Part shown: piece by piece, positions 15,501-24,265 of the stretch
How the letters are laid out: the number at the start of each line of letters is the position of its first letter
Position numbering within the stretch: position 1 is the first letter of the stretch
Assembly: GCA_964019415.1 (NCBI GenBank)
Contig: OZ025878.1
Span: 5,005,512 to 5,069,511 of the forward strand
Length of the DNA stretch: 64,000 bases
Reading direction: 5' to 3'
From: Ianthella basta
Taxonomy: Eukaryota > Porifera > Demospongiae > Verongiida > Ianthellidae
The notes under the pieces: model-generated
What the model was told of the DNA's origin: nothing
The model's input: only the letters and a program-made list of their open reading frames with translations
Databases searched by the model: none
Translations under genes and position numbers: made by a program

Positions 15501-18500
15501 ATATACATAAGTACACTATGTATGTACATGAACAAAGCATTTACAGTAACATGGAACAATGGAACAATAATTTTTGGCAATGATGCATAATGAACGTCAT
15601 TGTCAAAATGCTAAACATTGGCAGCACCTGCTGAGCGTATACGCAACAACCATATGAGATGCTGCAATGGACTATATTTCATTCTCACCCAATCCCGCAA
15701 TGGCCAAAAGTGTGCAGCATTTGCATATATACTATGCATGATTGAATTAAGGGTATGAATGTCTGCAGCACCCACCTCATACTACAGCAGTATAAAAGTA
15801 TTTTGTGTTACCTCTACCTAAGGGACATGAAGTTAAAACGTCCCCAACTCACCAGTGGCAGCATACCCCACACTGCTATTAGTTAGCTTTAGTGTGTTCA
15901 CAGACACTGTCACTGGAATGACAGCCTCTCCTTCCAGCAGAAGAGCCAGGGTAACCAATCCAGCCTCTTCTACAACACTGTAAGTCTCTTTCTCATACTG
16001 TACCATCATGGCTAATTGGGACAAGAAGAACATGATGTAGGACAGGTGCAGCACAGTCATGAACATACACATATACTGCAGCACACATTAACAATCATAG
16101 AAGTAGCTTCACTGCACATGAGGAAGAACATCCACACAAACAAGTAGGCCAGAATAGTTTGGAGAATGTTTCCTTGCCAGTACCAAACATGGGCGATTGT
16201 GAAACTAAAGTGTACATATATAATGTGAGCTATGTGGCACATCCACTCCAATTAATTCCCACATTCACACAGAGGGAGCAGTGAGAGGGGTCTGGGACAG
16301 ATGGATGGAATGATGTTAGCCAAAGAATGGCAGAACTGACTTGACTGTTATCGGTTCGGTGAACTTCACATTAAAGTGCACTGAGAATGTATGCAGCAAA
16401 AGGTATGTGTGAAAGTGTCATTATAAGAAGATACAGAAAGGGTGCCACTGGAGATAAGAAAATATCTCAATTGCCATTCACACAATAGAGGGGAAGTGGT
16501 ATGGAGGTGTCCAAAACTGAATTCAATGGATATTATCACATTCAATCACCAAGCACTAATGAAGCAAGATTAGTTACATACATCTTGTTATCAGTTTGGC
16601 AATCACAAATCAAAACATGCATTCATTGTTTACAATTAACTGTTTACTTTTGATCTGAACCAAGTAAGTAAAGTTAAGAGGGATGTAAACAACAATCACA
16701 GACATATGCATGTCTGCATATTCAGCAAAAAGGAACCACCTGCAGACAATCTGCTTGTGACTAAACTATACTAATGAAAGACTCACTATCATCATCAATA
16801 ATGGTCACATTGACAGTGTCTCGCTGACCAATCCTCACTCGAATGAAATCAGATGTATTCACAATGCGTGCCTGAAAGTATTCCAGACCTTCAAAAATGG
16901 TGTCATTAGTGATATTAATAGTTATGGGTAAAGAGTCAGCAAAGGGTGCTGGAGTATCTGTATCAGTGAAAGCAGTTTGACAGAAGTCCACTCTGTAGCG
17001 TCCTGCACTAGAGTAGTCTCCAGGGTCTGTAAAATAGCACGAGAAATGAATGAAAGCCATTAGTGGCAAACTCAATCCAACACAAGGTGACCAGCCATGT
17101 ACTAATCATGTCTAAGTGCATGGCTCACCTGTTGCTGTTCCATCACTGACTTCAATGACAGCATACAGAGGAATGAAGAACTGTCCAGTTATGTTTAAGG
17201 AGACATTGACTTGGCCTGCACTTTCTGTAACACTGTAACTTAGCTCATTGAAGTTTACCTCCACAACTGAATCAGATGAAAAAATAAGATATATCAATTG
17301 ACTGTTATGTATGCATGCAGGTTCGGACATAGCTTAGTTTACTCACAGTCATCGTCTCTAATAAGGATGTAGGTGGTGGAGGGGGTTCCTTTTCTGACAT
17401 TCCAGTTGTTTTCAATCTCCGGGCCAAAATCAAATGTTGCTATCAGGAGCTCATCAAACTCCAGTACACTATCATTGATGATGTTAAAGCATTCAGGTGA
17501 AGTATTGCTGGCTGGTGTGAAGACAAAGTCATTAATTGTACTCTCCACATCAGTGCGACCAGACACTGTACAAGAAAAGATAAGCTACATCACTGTGGGC
17601 TCATTTATGCAACAATTCACAGCATCTCACATGTCACTTGGGCCTTGCCAAAAGATCTTGCTCTGAGTGATGCTTGCTCAATAGGGAAAAAGCTGACCAC
17701 ACCTATAAGAAGCACATGCATTAGCAATAGCAATTAGATAGGTCACACTGAATAAGTGTCTCAAAGATTTCACACAATGCAGCATTATTTGGTTTCAACT
17801 CTCCATTACCTGGAAACAGTTGGGGTCCACACTCTTGAAGAGAGTCATGGTGGGTTGGGTCACTATCAGGAATTCGACTAGGGCGCCCCTGAATGGCTAC
17901 TTGGTCCACTTCAAACTTAGACTCTATGACAAGCTCTACAGTTGCTAGCTGATGTTCTATGAACTCATAGAAATCTGTAGCCCAGCGTACAACCAGCTCT
18001 GAAGTAAACAGAAACAGAAACAATAGTTTAGGCAAAATTTTTAATCATGCAATAAAAACACATGTACAGTATACACCCACCATCATCATCAAGAATTTCA
18101 ATTGTAACTTGGCTTGGAAAAATAGCCTGGACTGAGTCCACAATACCTCCTTGAATAGTACAGATAAAGGACTCCCTTGGTTCAGCAATATCATCTTCAA
18201 TGGTTAGTATTACCACTTGATCAATTGAGAGGCTTCGTGTAGTAGAAGTATGAATGAAGTGAAGCGTTGTTCCAACAGTGAAGTTGAAATCTCTGCCAGG
18301 GAAGGCTGCACACAAGGTGGTAACAAGACAAAGTGTGGTAGCTCACACAACTCCTACTAGCAGCATGCTAGCATCAGTGACTGATATGGTGTCCATACCT
18401 GGTTCTACATCAGTGGCAATAGTCTCTGAGCAATCAACACTAATTGCTACTTCATTGGCATACATTCCAAATGCTTCACCAGACAGCTCCACCACATCTC

Positions 18501-21500
18501 CCTCAGTCACTGATATGACTCGTGATATTGTCCAATTGACCTGTACAACTACAAGAAGCAATGCATCTGATATAATATAAGCAACACATCATATGGTAAT
18601 AATTGTAAAATTTGCACAGGATGCATGGGTTGCTTGATTTACCGTCATCATCTTCAATGCTTATGTCCACAAAGGTGTTTTCCACTCCAGCTTGAGCTAC
18701 AAAGAACTGTGCTGCTTGTCCAATGGTGCGAACTTCAGTGATGCGAAGGCGAAAGTACTCCCTTCCCTCAAATACCCTATCATCAGCAATGATGATCACA
18801 TGTTCAGTTGAATTGGCTTGCTTGGAAAGGAAAGTTACATTAAAATCTCTGGATTCGGAATTATTAAGGTTCACAACATAGTCAGACCCTGCAATTGTAA
18901 GTGTGGTGTGACAAAGTGTTGAGAACGGTTAGTTTGACTGAGCAATAGAATACAAGACAGCTAATAATATTAGTGCATGCAAGAGAGAGGAATGCTATCT
19001 GCAGGCACTGACCCAGCTGCAGCTTTGTCTACCTGAAGCTTCACTGCATGTACTGTAAGCAGTTTGTTAATACCTACCAAGTGAAGCCTGTTGTTGGTCA
19101 GCAGCTGTTGTGTTTTCTGCAATTATGTTCACTTCAATTCTTCCAGTGAAAGCAGGAACAAAGGACTGAGTCAGGATAGGGGCTGACAAACGGACCACAA
19201 GTTGTTGACCTTCACTGGTGCTCTGTGCACTGACAGAAAAGTCAGGGCCAACTGCATGTTTAAAGGAGAAAGGAAGAGGAGGGTGGGAACAGATAGAGGA
19301 GAGAAAAAGAGAGAGAAGAATAGGAAGTGGGAGTGATGGGGAGAGGTATAATAATTATGTGGAGGGAGAAGGGAGGGAGCAGGGAACGGATGGAGAGTAC
19401 AGGTAAACACATGAAGAGGAAGGGGTGATGATAATCACATAGTGAAATGGCAATCACACTTGTTTTGACGTTGTAGTAGACATGCAGTTGAACATACAGG
19501 GGCATGGCTAGCTATGTGAGATGTTCATTATATTATAATAGTACATGTTATATATATATACATTATTGCAATATATTGTTACTTGCACTGTATATACTTA
19601 TTTTGTACTAGAGTTTCAAAACTCTGATTAACTAATAGCCCATTGAGTCTAACCAATGGCGACATGTTCAGTGAAAATTGAAGACTGAGAAGAAAAGAGA
19701 GGAAAAGGGGGAGGAGGAGAGAGAAAAAGGGATAGGGAAAAAGAGAGAGAGGATAGGAAGAGGGAGAGCAAGGAGAGGGAGAGGTAGAGGTAGAGGTGTT
19801 AATTGCAGGTCATGGAGACAATAAGTTGATTTTAGGAGGATCTTCAATTCAGCTGTCTAGGCAAGCCTTTCAGTTTGTAACCTAGGTTTTCAACATTTCT
19901 CAACATAGGGACTAGTCTGGCCAAAGTTGGTTGACAATGTCACCCTCGAGCTACTTTTGGAGTTGCAAGCCTTCCCAGTTTCAACACTTATTTTGACAAG
20001 TCTGGAGAATGAACCCACCCCATGATAGCTGCTGCTGTTTCTGCTACAAGGTTTTCAAATGTGTGGGGAACCATTACAAGAGCTGTCCTGAGTACAGTAG
20101 ATAGATTACCAGCATCTCCTTTCTGAAAAGACAATAGCCAAGAAGAAAATGGTAAAGCAAAGAAGGTCCGATCCCCTGTCCAAAATGTGGTAAGTTTTTC
20201 TACGACTAGAGACCCATTTGAGAAATAGTGCAAATTGCAAATCCATAGAGGTGCCCCAGCAGTCACCCTTCCCACCACCCAGCCTCCGTCATCCTACCTC
20301 ACACACCTACACATCCAAGTCACATGTCACATGTCCATCTGATAACTTTGTACCATCCACACCTCCACTACAATCCAACCCCGTGTCAGTCATCTGTCTA
20401 TCATCTAGTTCTGTATCTCCATCTCCATCATCTAGTTCTGTATCTCCATCTCCAACATCTACTTCTGTATCTCCATCTCCATCGTCTGGTTCTGTATCTC
20501 CATCTCTATCATCTAGTTCTGTATCTCCATCTCCATCATCAGCCTTAACTTGCATGTGGCACACACCCATCCTATGCTCACACACACCCTTCCAAACCAT
20601 CACCATCATCACCTACACATGTGACATATTCACCACCTGTTAACACATTTACACCCCCTCAGTCCTGCCACACACACCTATCACAAGCTCCACAAGGTGC
20701 CTACTCCATCATCACCCCACCATGCTAGCTGCACCATGGGCAAGAGGCACCACCAACAACCTCATCTTCAACCCACTATGGCATACTGTCATCTTGCTCT
20801 GTTCCTCATGTCACCTAGTGAACAGACCTAAATGGATGACAACTTGAGTAAGCATGTTCTCCCAGCAGTACTGCAGGCTGATAACATTGAAGACATTAGT
20901 TCACTGCTGTCCAGGGGTATTCAGCAATTCCTGATGTCAAATCACCCTGCCTGAACTCAGCATACTGATGGTAAGAGTAGGCACAAGAAGCAAACCCATC
21001 AGAGAGCTCTCAAGGCAGCTTGAGATGAAAAGACGGGCCATGAAGAAACAGTTATGAGCACTGAGGAGGAGGAATGATGACTGTGAAGAAGTACGAGTTC
21101 TAGGTGCAAGGTCTCACCAGCTTGTGAGACGCCACTGCAAATTTTGCATACTCAGGAGTTTGTTTAAGTATGGTGACATGGTAAAAATGGGAGAAGGAGA
21201 GGCCAACTCGCGCCTTCTAGAAAGACAAATGTTTGGGGCGAGCCTGAGCAAGCCCCACACTACTGTGATGTACGTCACCATTGTCTGTATGCATATAATT
21301 GGGGAGAGCCTGAGCGAGCCCCACTTAGTGTGTAGTGTAGTTGGAAGTGCCATTATGGTGTGTATAAATAGTGGGCCGTCCATTTGGGCCACGGGGTAAG
21401 TTTTGGCGTAATATTTTGTGGACACACCGGTGTCACGGTTTATTTTATTCCCCATATAAAGTATCCCCCGGGTAACCGAAGATTGGTTAAGCGACACAGA

Positions 21501-24265
21501 AATGCTGATAGAAGCTAGTAAAAAGCATCATACTGCCGGATGGGGCTTACCACTACCAGAAGAGACTGTTAGGTGACAATATCTGCAACCCTGCTTTTCC
21601 TTTGCAGTCTTTGCAGAAGATCACATCAATCTTGCTAACTGATGACCCATTGAGGTTTTTGTCCTTGTACCATGGCTGGGATGCTTGTATAGCCCTCTGG
21701 AGAATGTCAAGAGGGCACGCACTACTACAATGAGCTGAAGTGTTTGAGTTTCGAAAACTGGTGGACATCCATGTGAAGGTATAACAACGCTACAGTGTGA
21801 GCATGTGAGGAGAATGAAAAGGTCCGAGTCTTAGCAACTGCTTGCCCCAGCAGGCTTGATGGATGTCACAATAACCCCTTCGGGTGAAGCACACTGCTAC
21901 ATATTTTGGGCGCAGGGGACTGCAAGGGGTCTACACCGTATGGTTCTATTCCCGACTACCATTTATACCGGCCATTTTGCATGCCACAATCATTGTGGTT
22001 GCGCTATTGTGCATATCATTAGTTGCTGCATACTTCAGGTTTTGCCAGATGTGACATCACTACATTCCACCCGTACATTAGCTAGTGTGGAAGTGGTGCA
22101 TCTTCGCTGCGGAAAGCTGCATGAGGTAGACTACATGAACGAACGTTGGCTGCTTACCATCTAGCTCGATGTTATCTGAAGAGACATGGAGTATGCCGAC
22201 AATTTCTCTGCCTCCAGCTTCAATAAAGTTCCCCTTCCACCCCTGGTCGATGCCCAAGGCATCCTGCTGAGTCTTCATAACTTTAAGCATCAACATTGCA
22301 GCTGTTATTCATTAACTCTCCACCTCCTGCAACACATCCACTTTCCCAATTCCTATATATGAAATCCAGGCACGTTTTCTTCTTAAAATAGCTGCACAGC
22401 ACCAATGCTTACCAAACATTCAAGTTTTATTTCATTGTACTGTGCTTTGCACATGAATTCTCCATGCTAGCTAGACATTGTGTACTGCCATTCTTGATTG
22501 CAGTTGTGTGCTGCTGATTGCAACCATAGAAATTACATATGCACTGCTTAGGCTCGCCCCACAATTCTTTGCATTTGTTTAGCTATTGGGGTGAGCCTGA
22601 GCGAGCCCCTTCCCTTACGAGTAGTACAGTGGCTCTGTCTGTTTGTGCCATACGTCCGTTGGGCCACAAGGGACAGTTTGGCATAATATTTTGGTTGGAG
22701 TCTGCAATGCGCAGTAGGTGTACGTATATACACCGTTTAGTCCCAATTCCAAATGGCATTTATACCAGCCATTTTGCATCTCATAAGCATTGTGGTCGTG
22801 CTATATATCAGGCATACTAGGCGAATGCAGAGCATTGTGGGGCGAGCCTGAGCAGTGCACATGCAATTTTAATGACTGCAATCAGCAGCATGCAACTGTA
22901 ATCAAGAACAGCAGCACACAATGTCTAGCTAGCATGGTGAATTCATGTGCAAAGTACAACACGTAAATTATAATACTAATGTATGTGTAACAAAAGATGT
23001 GGCTAGACCTCCAACTTTTCGTCAACTGGTATGCAGAGGTAAGTACCTTTTTCTTGTCAATAATGTATGTGGCGTATGTGATGCCGAAATTTCCATTTAT
23101 CGGCTACAAAATGGTTACTGGACGCGAACCTCAAGAATGTTCACTGGGAGCAAGTTTCAACACTGATTTGAGCGAACGAAAAGCGGGTGAATTACCTAAC
23201 TACCGTCCAGTCAGCGATCACATGCAACGATATGGCGAATATTTGGGGAGAGCCTGAGTTCCAACAGCGGTTTCAGTGAACACAAACGCCCGACTTAGCT
23301 ACAGTACCTTAGTAACTACCATCCATTCACGGATTGCAGCCACAATCTCGGCGTCGGCTGAGAGACAGGGCTCTGCACGACCATGACCTGGGCAAACTGA
23401 AATTAGTACTAGTCTACAACTTTGGAGTGCACACCAGCGGGAAAGGCTGCCCGACATGTACAAGCAACTGCCCGGAGGGAGGATGCTCAGTTGCCAACTA
23501 GCTTCTACGCATGGCCTGACGCTCACCACCTTGGAGCCTTTCTACAACAGTGGGCAGGTGCAACCTGCTCCTTCACACTTGTGCATGCACGACAGGATGT
23601 GGAACTCAATGGGTCAGCTGTGCTGTGCTGTGTGTAGCTAGCTGTGCCTGCCCAGCTAGCTACCTAGCCAGCTAGTTCCACTACTTTCTACTATTACCCG
23701 GCATGTGCTTCACACCACACTTCCACTTGCTCAGGCTTGGCCCCATGATGTTGAACATCTGCTTAGTATATAGTAAGCATGCTAGGTATCATTGATTTTA
23801 TACCAGTTTTTAATAGAAGCTGGGTTCGAATAGAAGCCGGGTTTGAATAGAAGCCGGGCTCAAATAGAGGCTGGGTCAAACATCTCTTGAAAGTAATGGA
23901 GGCCCAGGCCTCTATTCGGACATATACAGTATCCTTCCACATGCACTGGCACCTGCATGTCTTTGTTCTTTGTAAAATGCAAGTAGCATAATATAATATT
24001 AGCTACTGTGTGACCAGACATTCAACTAAGACTTTCTATATAGGTCAAACCTGGACTTGAACTTACAGTAGTATACTGCCAAAACATCTGATTTAGATAA
24101 GTATAATAGCAAGTAATGTTTTGTAGCATGCAAGGCAAGGAGGGTATATACAAGAATACAAGCTTACTGACTCACTGCTGTCACAAACTCACAGGATAAT
24201 TGTCCTGTACTCTGAGTGACCAGTGTTACTAGCAGTGCTGTGGCTATCAACATGATCTTCACCAT
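10..24265 (-). CDS. Giant secreted Calx-beta repeat protein (aggregation-factor-like), 47 exons visible, 3' incomplete
   Basis: Forty-seven exons can be chained from 24265 down to 10. Each has an AG acceptor and a GT donor, and every internal exon has a length divisible by three with phase-1 introns on both sides. The conceptual product in the window is about 2,908 residues: a signal peptide followed by 24 Calx-beta domains and no other recognisable domain. Calx-beta domains are Ca2+-binding beta sandwiches; second-half exons carry the family pattern (for example VTIIDDNIAELAELF, then an xIxDDxG end). Secreted proteins of this kind include the core proteins of sponge aggregation factors, which also use phase-symmetric exons; VLGR1/ADGRV1 and FREM proteins are alternatives. 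No Wreath domain, GPS or membrane helix is visible, but the 3' end lies left of the window. An extracellular Ca2+-dependent adhesion role is inferred. Confidence 0.85.
1307..1821 (-). CDS. Calx-beta domain 23, not of cassette type (exons 44-45)
   Basis: Exons 1678-1821 (144 bp; SDEYSVREDVGS) and 1307-1516 (210 bp; VTIVDDNVIEDLESF, ending IMDNDG). It sits between two C/D-type domains where an A/B-type domain would be expected, and it is clearly more diverged. Confidence 0.86.
1913..2399 (-). CDS. Calx-beta domain 22, cassette type C/D (exons 42-43)
   Basis: Exons 2253-2399 (147 bp; FNPANYSVKEGVNSN) and 1913-2122 (210 bp; GGSDYEGERFTVAFPAG, ending IMDDDG). Confidence 0.88.
2607..3034 (-). CDS. 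Calx-beta domain 21, cassette type A/B (exons 40-41)
   Basis: Exons 2900-3034 (135 bp; SFSPQNYTVPKGTPAD) and 2607-2810 (204 bp; DPDDYTGGSFTVLIPAG, ending VTDETR). Confidence 0.88.
3110..3553 (-). CDS. Calx-beta domain 20, cassette type C/D (exons 38-39)
   Basis: Exons 3407-3553 (147 bp; FNPADYSVKEGVDSN) and 3110-3319 (210 bp; GGSDYEGERFTVTFPAG, ending IIDDEG). Confidence 0.88.
3682..4115 (-). CDS. Calx-beta domain 19, cassette type A/B (exons 36-37)
   Basis: Exons 3981-4115 (135 bp; SFSPQNYTVPEGTPAD) and 3682-3885 (204 bp; DPDDYTGGYFTVLIPAG, ending INDAT). Confidence 0.88.
4191..4761 (-). CDS. Calx-beta domain 18, cassette type C/D (exons 34-35)
   Basis: Exons 4615-4761 (147 bp; FNPTEYFVKEGVDS, ending QDGTAI) and 4191-4400 (210 bp; GGSDYEGERFTVTFPAG, ending IIDDEG). 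Confidence 0.88.
4849..5297 (-). CDS. Calx-beta domain 17, cassette type A/B (exons 32-33)
   Basis: Exons 5163-5297 (135 bp; SFSPQNYTVPEGTPAE) and 4849-5052 (204 bp; GTDYTGGSFNVVI, ending ITDETR). First visible copy of the A/B half of the four-exon cassette. Confidence 0.88.
5340..5413 (-). pseudogene. Relic of a Calx-beta second-half exon in the intron between exons 31 and 32
   Basis: The minus strand reads DEYFKATFSLPGAPESVV, nearly identical to the middle of the 204-bp second-half exons 33, 37 and 41. The start (DYTGG region) and end (xVTITDE) are missing and no splice sites flank it. It looks like a leftover of cassette duplication. Confidence 0.6.
5616..6073 (-). CDS. Calx-beta domain 16 (exons 30-31)
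   Basis: Exons 5939-6073 and 5616-5834. Motifs: FQQADYEVPEGDAG, QDGSAA, then ADYDGGRFIVSF and EPDNILEGLEYF, ending VNITDTT. Confidence 0.85.
6234..6572 (-). CDS. Calx-beta domain 15 in a single exon (exon 29)
   Basis: One 339-bp phase 1-1 exon carries both halves: FFDPASYNVTEGA, then EEGDDYRSVVFTVSF, PIIDDNIAELTENFM and VDVLDNNG. It is the only visible domain here with no internal intron. Confidence 0.85.
6860..7989 (-). CDS. Calx-beta domain 14 (exons 27-28)
   Basis: Exons 7855-7989 and 6860-7066, with a 0.79-kb intron holding no visible exon. Motifs: NDTVTEGQPG, NDDDITEMTEYF, ending INDNEPG. The second half is a close paralogue of exons 25 and 26. Confidence 0.85.
8065..8510 (-). CDS. Calx-beta domain 13 (rest of exon 25 plus exon 26)
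   Basis: The 3' part of exon 8373-8717 encodes MPQNYTVTEGD through MDGSAVG. Exon 8065-8271 supplies the second half with VDDSTLELTEYF and the end LDNEPG. Confidence 0.82.
8511..8932 (-). CDS. Calx-beta domain 12 (exon 24 plus first part of exon 25)
   Basis: Exon 8798-8932 encodes the first half (LPGNYTVIEGQ, ending MDGSAVG). The second half is the 5' part of the 345-bp exon 8373-8717, with VNDSTSELTEYF and ending ITIEDNEP. The 8511 border is a domain boundary, not a splice site. Confidence 0.82.
9112..9615 (-). CDS. Calx-beta domain 11 (exons 22-23)
   Basis: Exons 9481-9615 and 9112-9330. Motifs: YFDPSQYQVMEEGS, MDITAIG, DTIGDSTVELTEQF, VDILDNDG. Confidence 0.85.
9851..11238 (-). CDS. Calx-beta domain 10 (exons 20-21)
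   Basis: Exons 11101-11238 and 9851-10060, separated by a 1.04-kb intron in which I see no further exon. Motifs: FFERPVYVVREDD, ATDGSAIG, PIIDDMIFEGPEEFGL, VRILDDEG. Confidence 0.85.
11480..11960 (-). CDS. Calx-beta domain 9 (rest of exon 18 plus exon 19)
   Basis: The 3' part of exon 11821-12165 encodes FFDPDLYPVLEG through MDGTSIG. Exon 11480-11689 encodes the second half with LHDDDVEGAENF and the end VLINDDE. Confidence 0.82.
11960..12481 (-). CDS. Calx-beta domain 8 (exon 17 plus first part of exon 18)
   Basis: Exon 12347-12481 encodes the first half (FFRPTNYSVLEGG, ending ITAIG). The second half is the 5' part of the 345-bp exon 11821-12165, with SDSILEDDELF and ending IIEDQ. The 11960 border is a domain boundary inside an exon, not a splice site. 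Confidence 0.8.
12669..13300 (-). CDS. Calx-beta domain 7 (exons 15-16)
   Basis: Exons 13163-13300 and 12669-12899. First half has RSLYIVREDSG and ends AVDGSAI. Second half has MVAIINDDIYEGQEDFFL and ends VEIEDNEG. Confidence 0.85.
13705..14290 (-). CDS. Calx-beta domain 6 (exons 13-14)
   Basis: Exons 14156-14290 and 13705-13917. First half has FLDQTAYSIFENE. Second half has VTVIDELIVERDELFQL and ends TIRNDDG. Confidence 0.85.
15248..16011 (-). CDS. Calx-beta domain 5 (exons 11-12)
   Basis: Exons 15853-16011 and 15248-15457. First half has YEKETYSVVEEAG. Second half has NVTIADDFFPENSEYF and ends IEILDND. Confidence 0.85.
16787..17266 (-). CDS. Calx-beta domain 4 (exons 9-10)
   Basis: Exons 17129-17266 and 16787-17026. 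First half has FNELSYSVTESAG and ends EVSDGTATG. Second half has INITNDTIFEGLEYFQ and ends VTIIDDD, with a Thr/Pro-rich insert (FTDTDTPAPF). Confidence 0.85.
17347..17998 (-). CDS. Calx-beta domain 3 with split first half (exons 6-8)
   Basis: Exons 17810-17998, 17631-17702 and 17347-17565. The small 72-bp exon (encoding VVSFFPIEQASLRARSFGK) fits in phase between the other two, so the first half is interrupted by an extra phase-1 intron or carries an insert. The second half has ECFNIINDSVLEFDELLI and ends LIRDDD. Confidence 0.65.
18081..18548 (-). CDS. Calx-beta domain 2 (exons 4-5)
   Basis: Exons 18399-18548 and 18081-18305. Contains VILTIEDDIAEPRESF and ends EILDDDG. The first half has the VTEGD turn but two cysteines that most later domains lack. 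Confidence 0.75.
18643..19251 (-). CDS. Calx-beta domain 1 (exons 2-3)
   Basis: Exons 19078-19251 and 18643-18888. This is a divergent first domain. Its first half lacks the usual aromatic-P..Y motif and has a Thr/Gln-rich end (ENTTAADQQQ). The second half carries VIIIADDRVFEGREYFRL and ends SIEDDDG, both typical of Calx-beta. Confidence 0.75.
19262..19800. repeat. Purine-rich (GA/GGA) low-complexity tracts
   Basis: The plus strand is almost purely A/G at 19262-19400 and again at 19679-19795, separated by AT-rich DNA. No coding content is visible. Confidence 0.75.
20010..21200 (+). mobile_element. Degraded 5' part of an RLE-type LINE (zinc-finger ORF region)
   Basis: Plus-strand reading gives CCFCYKVFKCVGNHYKSCP at about 20030-20095, then IPCPKCGKFFYD near 20170-20205. 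These are two short zinc-finger motifs matching the two at the N-terminus of the LINE at 51.5-54.9 kb. After a Ser/Pro-rich 30-bp minisatellite, the 21010-21135 region (QLEMKRRAMKKQL, then RSHQLVRRH) resembles the basic coiled segment of that LINE. Several stops and frameshifts mean it is dead, and no RT part is present. Placement rests on similarity within this window only. Confidence 0.6.
20398..20545. repeat. 30-bp minisatellite, about five copies
   Basis: Unit TAGTTCTGTATCTCCATCTC plus CATCATC, with point changes between copies. It is open in the plus frame as SSSVSPSPS repeats and lies between the zinc-finger and basic parts of the LINE fragment. Confidence 0.8.
21235..23260. repeat. Cluster of GC-rich hairpin repeats (GGGGCGAGCC..GCGAGCCCC family)
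   Basis: Copies or half-copies start at 21235, 21301, 22548 (reverse half), 22588, 22839 and 23245; a further copy is at 35461. The 22-bp core has complementary ends (GGGGC/GCCCC) around CTGAGC. Sequence after the core is partly shared (for example GTCTGTATG and GGGCCA..GTTTGGCGTAATATTTTG). Segments 21893-22020 and 22688-22812 are a second diverged pair. It looks like a short non-autonomous element family. Confidence 0.6.
22158..22301 (-). other. Exon-like ORF in intron 1, function unknown
   Basis: A 144-bp minus-strand stretch bounded by an AG acceptor and a GTAAGC donor, phase 1-1, encoding about 48 residues including DQGWKGNFIEAGGREIVGIL. It does not resemble a Calx-beta half. Two further open stretches, at 21548-21740 (PWYKDKNLNGSSVSKIDVIF) and 23314-23398 (SADAEIVAAIREWMVVTK), lie on the same strand. 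They could be an alternative cassette exon, a decayed gene or TE sequence. Confidence 0.3.
23815..23885. repeat. 20-bp minisatellite, about four copies
   Basis: AGAAGCCGGGTTTGAAT-type units repeat with small changes (CTGGGTTCGAAT, CCGGGCTCAAAT, CTGGGTCAAAC). It may be the end of an unidentified transposon. Confidence 0.65.
24193..24265 (-). CDS. Exon 1: signal peptide of the Calx-beta gene
   Basis: The exon starts at an ATG (24263-24265) and encodes MVKIMLIATALLVTLVTQ followed by STGQLS. This is a short basic N-terminus, a long hydrophobic core and a plausible cleavage region near STGQ. It ends at a consensus GTGAGT donor in phase 1, matching the phase of every downstream acceptor. The next Met (residue 5) could also start. 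Promoter elements upstream are not clear. Confidence 0.7.

Larger units (their letters stand above)
19252..24192 (-). other. Intron 1 of the Calx-beta gene (4.9 kb), repeat-rich
   Basis: The longest intron seen in this gene. It joins the phase-1 donor of the signal-peptide exon to the phase-1 acceptor of exon 2. It contains purine-rich tracts, a plus-strand LINE fragment, a GC-rich hairpin repeat cluster, a 20-bp minisatellite and a few exon-like minus-strand ORFs, each listed separately. Confidence 0.65.
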
